46,524 nucleotides of DNA, taken from assembly GCA_024643655.1 (NCBI GenBank), contig JAHEMM010000013.1, positions 1 to 46,524 on the forward strand. Direction: 5' to 3'. Both the position numbers and the translations under genes were made by a program. The notes under the pieces are model-generated. The model saw only the letters and a list, made by a program, of their open reading frames with translations, searched no databases and was not told where the DNA came from. Positions 6,938-14,274 of the stretch are shown piece by piece (the stretch's first letter is position 1; every line of letters starts with the position of its first letter). Source of the stretch: Chitinophagaceae bacterium (GTDB lineage: Bacteria > Bacteroidota > Bacteroidia > Chitinophagales > Chitinophagaceae).

Positions 6938-8630
6938 ATGTTGTTCCTTGTAATTGTGTAAGTAAAGTATGTGGCTGATCTGTTGCAGTTGCTCGCATTT
7001 CAAGTTTTGGCGAAACTGGAGAATGCAAAGACAGGTATTCTTCTATAACATCATGCATCTGGATACCCAGCATTTTTGGATTTTTTACCTTTTCAATTCT
7101 ACAAAGTGTATCGATCGGGTCACCTTCTCTTTCACATGCAACGATACTGTATTCTTTAGTAAGGTCAATCGGTTCATTATTTATTTTTACCCAATTTACT
7201 CTTTTCCCTAATTCATTTCCGATAGTAAAGTTGACCTGCATTCCTGCAAATCTTACGAACCAGCCACCAAATCTTTTAGAAGGATCTTTTGCAAAAGCAT
7301 TTTGTAATTCCTTTTCAAGCCAATCCATGATTTGTTGACCGGTTACAATACCAGTTCTGGCTTCGCTGTCGACGGGTAACATATTCCATAAAAACTCTTT
7401 GGTAATTTCTGCCTTACCTTTTTTAGGATCTACATTTAGGGGCTGACAAAACCGAAATCCATTACTTAAGGCAATGTCTGGTTTAAACTTCCAATGAATA
7501 GCATCAGTAATCAGATTATCCATCGGTGTTTCCATAACAAAATATCGTACCAATGGGGTAGTAGTAGTTCCAATTACTTTAGACAATTGTGCATTATACG
7601 GTTCTTGTGCTTTCTGGATTTTATTTAATAATTTTTTATCGGCCGGGAATTTTACAGGATCAACATCTAAAAGATGATAAGTATAATTTTTTATTTTTCC
7701 ATTCTCAACTTCAATATCAAGTTTACCCAGAAAAGATCCGAAGGCACCACATTCTACTACTTTACAATAATTGCCCATGATGGGTTCTCTTACTCTTTCA
7801 TGAGTATCTGCCCCCAGAATAAAATCTGCTCCTTCTACCGCAGGGTTATTGGCTAATCCGATTTGTTGTGCCAAACCCATATGCGTTACAATAAAAATGA
7901 TACCACAACCTTCTACTTCTTTTAGCAGTTTGATATATTTTGCTGCATTATGATCTGCATGTTTAAAACCAATCCCTTCGCTATAAGCTGGTGATTGACG
8001 TTTTGGAATTAAATGATCTGTGTAACCAATAAAACCAACTTTTGTCCCGGCTATATATTTTACCCAATACGGGGGATATATTAATTCACCATTATCCGCA
8101 TCATTAGTTTTATGCCACATGTTGGCACAAATTTTTGCAGCGTTCGCATGCCCCATATCATACAGCATTTTCTTTTTCTTATACACTACTTCCCAATTCC
8201 CTGGCAATATAAGGTCATAATTAAAATCATTTAATAAGGGTATTAATGCTTCCCCTTCAGTAAGCGATGCTACGCCACTTCCATGAAAGTAATCGCCACC
8301 GTCAATTAAGATAGTATTATGAGGGTTTTGGTTTCTGTAATAATTGATCATGGTTTTTAAAACAGCCAGTCCACCTCTTTTTTTATAAACAGGATTTCCG
8401 TTTTCCCAGAAAAACTCATCATGTGTATGTAATTGAGCATGTATATCTGAGGTATAAAGAATGGTGAATCTTTCCGGTTTATCGATACTCTTAGCTAGAT
8501 TGGAATTTGGATTTGGTATTGCAGCAGCTACACCTGCCAGCGAAGTTCCAAGACCTGCCAATGTAGTTTTTTTTAAAAAATCCCGACGGGAATTGGTGTT
8601 TTCATCGTTTTGTAAATAAGACATGGGCAA
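6924..8630 (-). CDS. soxB: SoxB-like thiosulfohydrolase (5'-nucleotidase family), Tat-exported
   Basis: A 568-residue metallo-hydrolase with a Tat signal (NSRRDFLKK, then an Ala/Gly-rich stretch to about 40). Metal-site motifs are SDIH (62-64), IDGGD (110-113), GNWE (144-147), THMG (250) and ADTHE (275-277). The W in GNWE is a SoxB feature, where generic 5'-nucleotidases have GNHE. SoxB removes sulfate from a thiosulfate-derived group on the SoxY carrier in the periplasm, yet no soxXA, soxYZ or soxCD genes are in the window. The first His of the usual GHTH motif is Asp275 here. ATGs lie at 8630 and 8624, and the start is not certain. It overlaps tsdA. Operator site E is upstream. Confidence 0.82.
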   Translation of the reverse strand: MPMSYLQNDENTNSRRDFLKKTTLAGLGTSLAGVAAAIPNPNSNLAKSIDKPERFTILYTSDIHAQLHTHDEFFWENGNPVYKKRGGLAVLKTMINYYRNQNPHNTILIDGGDYFHGSGVASLTEGEALIPLLNDFNYDLILPGNWEVVYKKKKMLYDMGHANAAKICANMWHKTNDADNGELIYPPYWVKYIAGTKVGFIGYTDHLIPKRQSPAYSEGIGFKHADHNAAKYIKLLKEVEGCGIIFIVTHMGLAQQIGLANNPAVEGADFILGADTHERVREPIMGNYCKVVECGAFGSFLGKLDIEVENGKIKNYTYHLLDVDPVKFPADKKLLNKIQKAQEPYNAQLSKVIGTTTTPLVRYFVMETPMDNLITDAIHWKFKPDIALSNGFRFCQPLNVDPKKGKAEITKEFLWNMLPVDSEARTGIVTGQQIMDWLEKELQNAFAKDPSKRFGGWFVRFAGMQVNFTIGNELGKRVNWVKINNEPIDLTKEYSIVACEREGDPIDTLCRIEKVKNPKMLGIQMHDVIEEYLSLHSPVSPKLEMRATATDQPHTLLTQLQGTTYEFR

Positions 8631-8686
8631 TCATTTATAAAGTGAAATTAAAAAGTCTAATTTGACCATTTTTTAAAAATTGTTTC

Positions 8687-8700
8687 GTGACAGATATCAC
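8687..8700 (-). promoter_or_regulatory. Crp/Fnr-type operator (site E) for soxB-tsdA
   Basis: GTGACAGATATCAC is a perfect GTGA-N6-TCAC. Its near edge is 57 bases upstream of the ATG at 8630. Unlike the other units, no convincing -7-like element is found at the common offset (8657-8664 reads CAAATTAG on the minus strand), so promoter geometry differs or the site acts from another position. Confidence 0.62.
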
Positions 8701-8722
8701 ATAAAGTAATAAAATATATTAT

Positions 8723-10141
8723 TTAAAACTGATAGTTGATAACTAAATTCCATAGACTCATGTCTACTTTATTTATGATGTATTTATCATTATTAAAAGA
8801 GTTGCCGGTTTTGTTTTTATACCCGAACAAAAGTTGTGTTTCAAGACCTTTGAATAGGCCTGCAAATTTGTAACGGATATCTATATTCAATTGGTTGTAT
8901 GAAGGTAGTCCGTATTTGTTAAGTCTAAAATTGCTTACTTCAGGTAAATTATAATTTCCAAAGGCAACAGAAGTTGTTACACGTATTGAAGGTATTTTAT
9001 AATTTACTTTTGCCATAAAAGCATGAACATCACCAAATCCTTCATTTCTTTCTCTGGGTAGAAATGTAAAAAATGGATCTCTTCCCCATTCTCTTGGCAT
9101 CAGATATTTTCCTTTTGCTGTTATCCGTGTATAATTTAAACTTGTTTCCCATTTATTATTTTTCCATCCTGTGCGGCCACCAAAACTTAATGAGTGCTCA
9201 CCTTTTTTAAAGTATGCTTTTGCATCGTCAAGATTACCACCGGAATTTACTGCATCTTGTCTGATTATTTGTGCAGCTATAAAAAATTTAGATTTATCTT
9301 TTATTGGGAACTCATAGTCGGCCTGCAACATGGTGCTATTAAAAATATTTTCAGTGAATTGATTCCAGAATTGAATTTTTAGTTTTGAGTCTGCTTGATA
9401 ACTAAAGCCAGTCAGGAAAATTCCTTTACTTTTAAGATTTCCGGCATAATCGGCTTTTGTACCGTAGTCATTTACACCAACTGGATAAATCCCAATTGAA
9501 TTATGCACCCTGTACCATTTCACTGTACTACGTGGTGAAATCCCATATAAGTAACCTAATTCAACTTTTAATTTTTTAAACTTATTTATTTCTGCCCAAA
9601 TTCCCTCAACTTCAGTCGGTCGCATACGTCCATCCTGAAGATTTATAAAAGGAGTATTTATTAGTTGCTTTCCAACTGTTATTGTTGCATTTTTAAAATT
9701 GTATTTAAGATATAGTTCTTCCAGTCTGTCAATATGTTTTTTATTGGTTGGATCTTCGATGTCGAAGAGACCAATCTCATATCGATTTATCTGATTTGTT
9801 GTGGGATCAGGTAAAGACAAGTTAGATGACCCAATATTAAAAGTAAAGAAACCGCTGACCCCGAATTGGAATTTTTTGAATTCAGCTGTTTCAAATTTAA
9901 TCCCCCCGCCAATTGCATTTGCATAATAGTCAGTAAGTCCTTTGTCATTTTCTGTTGCCATAAAATAATAGCGAAAATGTCCGCTTACATGACCTTTTCG
10001 AAAAGCTGCAAGGATAGAGGTAGAATCAACATCATTTTCTTTCTCTTTCCATAATCCTGGCTTTTCATTTAATTCCTGATGTTGGGCAAAAAGAATAGTT
10101 GCGATACTGAGTAAAAAAAGTAGTAAAATGTTTTTTTTCAT
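8723..10141 (-). CDS. Outer-membrane beta-barrel porin, OprD-like, 472 aa
   Basis: The signal peptide MKKNILLLFLLSIATILFAQ is followed by a long sequence of alternating hydrophobic and polar strands, with motifs such as GHVSGHFRYYFM, ATITVGKQLINTPF and LKVELGYLYGI, and the chain ends in NLVINYQF with the terminal Phe expected of an outer-membrane barrel. GKQLINTPFINLQDGRM resembles the OprD porin family, which takes up small solutes. It is 4 bases downstream of a secreted rhodanese and clearly co-transcribed with the three rhodaneses. Uptake or release of small sulfur anions such as thiosulfate or tetrathionate is a plausible role inferred only from position. Confidence 0.78.
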   Translation of the reverse strand: MKKNILLLFLLSIATILFAQHQELNEKPGLWKEKENDVDSTSILAAFRKGHVSGHFRYYFMATENDKGLTDYYANAIGGGIKFETAEFKKFQFGVSGFFTFNIGSSNLSLPDPTTNQINRYEIGLFDIEDPTNKKHIDRLEELYLKYNFKNATITVGKQLINTPFINLQDGRMRPTEVEGIWAEINKFKKLKVELGYLYGISPRSTVKWYRVHNSIGIYPVGVNDYGTKADYAGNLKSKGIFLTGFSYQADSKLKIQFWNQFTENIFNSTMLQADYEFPIKDKSKFFIAAQIIRQDAVNSGGNLDDAKAYFKKGEHSLSFGGRTGWKNNKWETSLNYTRITAKGKYLMPREWGRDPFFTFLPRERNEGFGDVHAFMAKVNYKIPSIRVTTSVAFGNYNLPEVSNFRLNKYGLPSYNQLNIDIRYKFAGLFKGLETQLLFGYKNKTGNSFNNDKYIINKVDMSLWNLVINYQF

Positions 10142-10145
10142 GCGG

Positions 10146-10568
10146 TTACTTAACTTCCTTTTTTCCCTTCCATTGACTATATCCGCCCTTTAGATCTTTA
10201 AGTTTTTTGAATCCCATTTCTTTCATAATGAATTTTGCCTTGCTGCTACGTTTACCGCTTTTGCAATACAGAAGATAGCTTTTATTTTTATCTAAATCTG
10301 TAATTTGATTTTTGAAATTTTCCAGTTTTAATACATCTACATGAATAGCACCAGGTATATGACCAGCATTATACTCTGCATCTGTGCGAACATCCAACAT
10401 TACTGTATTTTTCTTTTTTAATAATCGTTGAAATTTGATTTGATTCACAGTTTTACCTGCAATGCTATCTGTTGTTTGTGCGGATAAAGAAGTTGAAATT
10501 CCGATTAAAAATGCAATAGAAATAAAAGTCCAATGCTTTGCATTGAAATATTGTTTTACTTGAATCAT
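10146..10568 (-). CDS. Secreted rhodanese-domain protein, 140 aa
   Basis: An N-terminal hydrophobic signal (about 12-31, ending SLSAQ) precedes one rhodanese domain: VMLDVRTDAEYNAGHIPGA and the active loop YCKSGKRSS with Cys102. The loop length matches single-domain sulfurtransferases that move sulfane sulfur to thiols, sulfite or cyanide. The signal indicates a periplasmic location, unlike the two rhodaneses encoded before it. Its ATG overlaps the stop of the preceding rhodanese by 4 bases, and the OprD-like porin follows after 4 bases, so the four genes form one unit. Confidence 0.86.
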   Translation of the reverse strand: MIQVKQYFNAKHWTFISIAFLIGISTSLSAQTTDSIAGKTVNQIKFQRLLKKKNTVMLDVRTDAEYNAGHIPGAIHVDVLKLENFKNQITDLDKNKSYLLYCKSGKRSSKAKFIMKEMGFKKLKDLKGGYSQWKGKKEVK

Positions 10569-10876
10569 GCTATTTTATTTTTTAAACTTGTCCATGGGCC
10601 ACCGTTATATGTATCAATTCCGGCCGATTTTAAAATTCCCTTTGCCATTCCACTTCTCGTACCACTGCGACATACAGTAATTACGGGCCTATTCAGTTTT
10701 TTTAAATCGGCAACTTTAGAGCGGATATTATCTAATGGATAATTTTTTGAACCAGGAATATGACCAGCCTTATATTCTGATGTAGAACGTACGTCAACAA
10801 TGACAGCACCGTTATTTACCAATTCTTTAAAGTTGACAGATGTTATGCCAAATAATTTTTTTATATAAGTTAACAT
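10565..10876 (-). CDS. Rhodanese-domain protein, 103 aa
   Basis: A single cytoplasmic rhodanese domain: VIVDVRSTSEYKAGHIPGS, active loop TVCRSGTRSGMA with Cys69, and a C-terminal DTYNGGPWTSLKN. No signal peptide or membrane segment is clear, although the first ten residues are somewhat hydrophobic. It lies between a second cytoplasmic rhodanese (6-base gap upstream) and a secreted one (4-base overlap downstream). It is a paralogue of the 93-residue neighbour, sharing the CRSGxRSGMA loop, and probably transfers persulfide sulfur generated by sqr. Confidence 0.87.
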   Translation of the reverse strand: MLTYIKKLFGITSVNFKELVNNGAVIVDVRSTSEYKAGHIPGSKNYPLDNIRSKVADLKKLNRPVITVCRSGTRSGMAKGILKSAGIDTYNGGPWTSLKNKIA

Positions 10877-10882
10877 AGCGGT

Positions 10883-11164
10883 TTAATTTAAAACTGATTG
10901 CATATCGCTTAATCCGCCGCCATTATATACTTCGGATAAGCCATTTTGTTTTAGAATGCTTACGGCCATTCCACTTCTATTTCCACTCCGGCAATATAGT
11001 ACTACGGGGGTATTGTAAGTTTTGAATTCTTCAACTTTGGCAGCTACTTCTTCAAGTGGAATATTTTTTGCTCCGGGAACATGTTCCATTTCAAATTCCC
11101 AAGAACTTCTCACATCTACAATTGTTGTGGATGGATTTTTTATTAATTCTTTAATCGTATTCAT
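10883..11164 (-). CDS. Rhodanese-domain protein, 93 aa
   Basis: A minimal cytoplasmic rhodanese: TIVDVRSSWEFEMEHVPGA, active loop LYCRSGNRSGMA with Cys58, and the ending SEVYNGGGLSDM. The domain occupies the whole protein. It is the first gene after the hairpin at 11190-11209, which separates it from the persulfide dioxygenase gene upstream. I see no operator palindrome in the 98 bases before it, so it may depend on readthrough from the upstream gene or on an unidentified promoter. Confidence 0.87.
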   Translation of the reverse strand: MNTIKELIKNPSTTIVDVRSSWEFEMEHVPGAKNIPLEEVAAKVEEFKTYNTPVVLYCRSGNRSGMAVSILKQNGLSEVYNGGGLSDMQSVLN

Positions 11165-11182
11165 TTTATAATTTTTGTTGTG

Positions 11183-11209
11183 AAAAAAAGCCGGGGTATA
11201 AACCCCGGC
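11183..11209 (-). terminator. Hairpin terminator or attenuator after the persulfide dioxygenase gene
   Basis: A perfect 7-pair GC stem GCCGGGG/CCCCGGC (11190-11196 and 11203-11209) with a TATAAA loop is followed on the minus strand by seven T (11183-11189). It ends the dioxygenase transcript, or partly attenuates it before the rhodanese genes. Confidence 0.82.
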
Positions 11210-11262
11210 CGGATTTTAACCATTAAACCTTAACCTAAAAAAGATAATAACTAATCAACTAT

Positions 11263-12681
11263 TTATAATAATGTAGAGGGGCATACATAATCGCTAACTT
11301 TAAATTTGCCGCTTTCTTTAATTTCTTTAAACCCCCCTTTAACATCAATCAATTTGTCAAAACCTCTTGCTCTAAGAATAGAGTTGAAGATCATTGAACG
11401 ATATCCGCCTGCACAGTGTACATAGTACGTCTTGTTCTTATCAATTTGCGCCATGCTGTCGTTGATAAAATCAAGCGGAGTATTTTCTGCATCAATGATA
11501 TGTTCACTGAGGTATTCACTGTTTTTTCTGACATCCAGTACATTCACTTCTTCTTTTTTCATTATACCAGCAAGTTCATCAGCATTGATTGATATTATAT
11601 GATCAATTTCTTTATCAGCTTTTTGCCATGCAGTAAAACCGTCTTTTAAATAACCAATTGTGTAATCATAGCCAACTCTTGCTAATCTTGTGATTACTTC
11701 TTCTTCACGACCTTCCTCAGTAACTAATAAGATCTCTTGTTTAATATCCGGAATCATAGCGCCAACCCATGGGGCAAAACTTCCGTCAATACCAATATTG
11801 ATAGAATTTGGAACAAATCCTTTTGCAAATGTTTGTGGGTCTCTTGTGTCAAGGATTAATGCACCTGTTTCGTTGGCAGCAGTTTCAAAAGCATCAGGGC
11901 TTAAGGCATGTTGCCCTCTTTCCAATACTTTATCAATACTTTCATATCCCTGAATATTCAACATTACATTCAATGGGAAATAAGCTGGAGGAGCAACTAA
12001 TCCGGTCGTTACTTCTTTTATAAATTCTTCTTTGGTCATATTGGCCCGCAGGGCATAATTCGTTTCCTTCTGGTGACCTAAAGTATCAGTAGTTTCTTTA
12101 CTCATATTCTTGCCACAAGCACTACCAGCACCATGAGCTGGATAAACTGTAATATCATCAGCCAAGGGCATGATTTTATTACGTAGCGAATCAAAAAGAT
12201 ACCCCGCTAATTTATCCTGAGTAAGATCAGCTACAACTTTTTGTGCCAGATCAGGACGACCAACATCTCCAATAAATAAAGTGTCGCCAGAGAATAAACC
12301 TATGTCTTTACCTTTTTCATCTTTTAAAAGATAACAAGTGCTTTCCATAGTATGTCCTGGTGTGTGTAATACTTTAATAGTCAGATTACCTACTTTTAAT
12401 TCTTCACCATCTTTGGCAATATGTGCCTCAAATGATGGATTGGCCGTTGGTCCGTAAACAATAGGAGCTCCGGTTTTTTTACTAAGATCTAAATGGCCTG
12501 AAACAAAATCTGCATGAAAGTGAGTTTCAAGCACATATTTTATTTTGGCACCATTACGTTTTGCTTTTTCAATATAAGGATCCACTTCACGAAGAGGATC
12601 AATAACAATCGCTTCGCCATTACTTTCGATGTAATATGCACCTTGTGCTAAACATCCTGTATAAATTTGTTCTACTATCAT
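11263..12681 (-). CDS. Persulfide dioxygenase-rhodanese fusion (CstB-like), 472 aa
   Basis: The N-terminal metallo-beta-lactamase fold (1-250) has THFHAD (His54, His56, Asp58), TPGH (His110), SGD (Asp133) and PAHG (His183), matching ETHE1-type persulfide dioxygenases that oxidise glutathione or other low-molecular-weight persulfide to sulfite. A first rhodanese-like domain (about 265-355) has LLVTEEGREEE where the active Cys should be, so it is a pseudo-domain. The second (365-460) has VHCAGGYRS with Cys423. The order dioxygenase, dead rhodanese, live rhodanese is that of CstB in Staphylococcus, which makes thiosulfate from persulfide. The likely thiol carrier is bacillithiol, since bshA is present. 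Operator site F is upstream. Confidence 0.92.
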   Translation of the reverse strand: MIVEQIYTGCLAQGAYYIESNGEAIVIDPLREVDPYIEKAKRNGAKIKYVLETHFHADFVSGHLDLSKKTGAPIVYGPTANPSFEAHIAKDGEELKVGNLTIKVLHTPGHTMESTCYLLKDEKGKDIGLFSGDTLFIGDVGRPDLAQKVVADLTQDKLAGYLFDSLRNKIMPLADDITVYPAHGAGSACGKNMSKETTDTLGHQKETNYALRANMTKEEFIKEVTTGLVAPPAYFPLNVMLNIQGYESIDKVLERGQHALSPDAFETAANETGALILDTRDPQTFAKGFVPNSINIGIDGSFAPWVGAMIPDIKQEILLVTEEGREEEVITRLARVGYDYTIGYLKDGFTAWQKADKEIDHIISINADELAGIMKKEEVNVLDVRKNSEYLSEHIIDAENTPLDFINDSMAQIDKNKTYYVHCAGGYRSMIFNSILRARGFDKLIDVKGGFKEIKESGKFKVSDYVCPSTLL

Positions 12682-12743
12682 TTTTTAAAAATTTAAAGTT
12701 TTAATATTTATGTCAAATCTCGATTAATCTGTTTTAATAAATA

Positions 12744-12757
12744 GTGACTTACATCAC
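12744..12757 (-). promoter_or_regulatory. Crp/Fnr-type operator (site F) for the persulfide dioxygenase gene
   Basis: GTGACTTACATCAC is a perfect GTGA-N6-TCAC. The ATG lies 63 bases further at 12681. A minus-strand GAGATTTG at 12714-12721 is at the same offset as the other -7-like elements, placing the palindrome near -41 with a leader of about 28 bases. Confidence 0.72.
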
Positions 12758-12759
12758 AC

Positions 12760-13575
12760 TCAATGACCACCACCTCCTGGGAAAAATAACTCCTTAATAA
12801 TGATATAAATACCCATTACGAGAACGAACCAACCAAATCCTTTTTTTAATTTATTACCATCGATTTTTTTGCTAGCGGCATCGCCAATAAAAATTCCAAC
12901 TATAGCTAGTCCTGTTATTGTTAATAATAGTTTCCAGTCCATTGTATAATTTGATAAATCACCTGTAAATCCTATTAAGGACTTTGCAGCAATGATTAAC
13001 AAAGATGTTCCTACTGCTTGTTTCATTGGCAACTTGCTGAATATGACCAGTGCCGGAATAATTAAAAAACCTCCGCCTGCACCAACAAGACCTGTCAAAA
13101 GACCAACAACCGCACCTTCCAGTAAAATCATCGGATAATTGAATTTTTGTTTTTCAACTAAATCCTCCTGTTCAATTTTCTTTTTATCTCTAATCATGGA
13201 TATAGATGCAAACACCATAAGGATCGCAAATAAGACCATCATCAGGATACTTTTTGTAACGACAAAATCTCCTATGCTGAAGACTTCCTTTGGGATTGCA
13301 GGAACAATGATCTTCCTGGTAATAAACACCGCTGCAATAGCGGGTACACCAAATATTAAAGCTGTTTTTAAGTTGACTAATCCTTGTTTATATTTTGGAA
13401 TTGTACCTACCAGACTCGAAGCTCCCACAATGAATAAAGAATAAGCCGTAGCAAGTACTGGATTTACGCCAAATAAATAAACTAGCACGGGGACAGTAAG
13501 AATTGAGCCCCCGCCTCCGATTAGGCCAAGAGAGATTCCTATAACAAGTGAAGCAAAGTAGCCTATGATTTCCAT
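12760..13575 (-). CDS. TauE/SafE family sulfite/organosulfonate exporter, 271 aa
   Basis: An integral membrane protein of the TSUP family with about eight helices. The two family repeats are visible: GISLGLIGGGGSILTVPVL near the start and GLLTGLVGAGGGFLIIPAL at about 155-175. These proteins export sulfite, sulfoacetate or related anions. In this position it would remove the toxic sulfite made by the neighbouring persulfide dioxygenase. The chain ends FFPGGGGH. It forms its own unit with the best palindrome of the set upstream, and its stop is followed by the promoter of the dioxygenase gene. Confidence 0.9.
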   Translation of the reverse strand: MEIIGYFASLVIGISLGLIGGGGSILTVPVLVYLFGVNPVLATAYSLFIVGASSLVGTIPKYKQGLVNLKTALIFGVPAIAAVFITRKIIVPAIPKEVFSIGDFVVTKSILMMVLFAILMVFASISMIRDKKKIEQEDLVEKQKFNYPMILLEGAVVGLLTGLVGAGGGFLIIPALVIFSKLPMKQAVGTSLLIIAAKSLIGFTGDLSNYTMDWKLLLTITGLAIVGIFIGDAASKKIDGNKLKKGFGWFVLVMGIYIIIKELFFPGGGGH

Positions 13576-13618
13576 TTTAATTATTTATGCAAGAATAAGC
13601 CAAAGGTCAAACTCACAA

Positions 13619-13634
13619 TGTGACAGAAATCACA
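13619..13634 (-). promoter_or_regulatory. Crp/Fnr-type operator (site G) for the TauE exporter
   Basis: TGTGACAGAAATCACA is a full TGTGA-N6-TCACA palindrome, identical to the CRP consensus half-sites. Its GTGA core edge is 45 bases upstream of the ATG at 13575. A minus-strand TATTCTTG at 13590-13597 is the -7-like element at the common offset. Confidence 0.78.
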
Positions 13635-13647
13635 GGATTGCAAATCA

Positions 13648-14265
13648 CTAAATCACCTCGATCATATTACGATGTAGTTTTACAAGATTTCGCTGTTCCA
13701 TTTTTTTTAATAATCTTGAAATAACTTCTCTGGAACTATTTAAATCATCAGCAATTTGCTGGTGAGAAGATTCGATAGTGTTTTTTCCGGAGGTATTTAT
13801 ACAACGTTTTAAATAGAATTCGAGACGCTCATCCATATTATGAAATGCGATATTGTCAATTACAGTGATTAATTCATCAAATCGGCCGCGGTACGTTTGA
13901 ATTACAAATTGATACCAACTTTTATATTGATTCATAAGTTCATCCATCAGCTGAACTGGAATGAGTAATACTTCAGTTTCTTCTTCAGCTATTGCGGTGA
14001 TTTCACTTGTTTCGGATTGAATGGCACAGATCATTGAAACAGCACAAGCCTGACCGGGACCGAGGTAGTACATCAGAAATTCGCCACCATCTTGGTTTTC
14101 TCTATAAATTTTAATCTGCCCTTCTAAAACCAAGGCCGTTGATTTTATATACTGTCCAGTTCGCATGATGACTTCACCAGTTTCAAATCTTTTTTGAACA
14201 GCGTTTTTTTCTATAATTTCAATTAGTTCTGATTCGAATTGAGGGAATAGTTTTTTCCAATCCAT
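13648..14265 (-). CDS. Crp/Fnr family transcriptional regulator, 205 aa
   Basis: An N-terminal cyclic-nucleotide-binding-like beta-barrel (about 10-115), a dimerisation helix (about 118-150) and a C-terminal winged HTH. The recognition helix NSSREVISRLLKKMEQ carries Arg179, Glu180 and Arg184, the R-E-x-x-x-R pattern with which CRP reads TGTGA; Ser183-Arg184 also resembles Fnr. The sensor domain has no Fnr-like N-terminal Cys cluster, but GPGQACAVSMICAIQSE places Cys74 and Cys80 in the effector region. The operators GTGA-N6-TCAC nearby fit its predicted specificity, making it the likely regulator of the sulfur genes. It starts 9 bases after murF and has no operator of its own. Confidence 0.88.
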   Translation of the reverse strand: MDWKKLFPQFESELIEIIEKNAVQKRFETGEVIMRTGQYIKSTALVLEGQIKIYRENQDGGEFLMYYLGPGQACAVSMICAIQSETSEITAIAEEETEVLLIPVQLMDELMNQYKSWYQFVIQTYRGRFDELITVIDNIAFHNMDERLEFYLKRCINTSGKNTIESSHQQIADDLNSSREVISRLLKKMEQRNLVKLHRNMIEVI

Positions 14266-14274
14266 ATGATAAAA

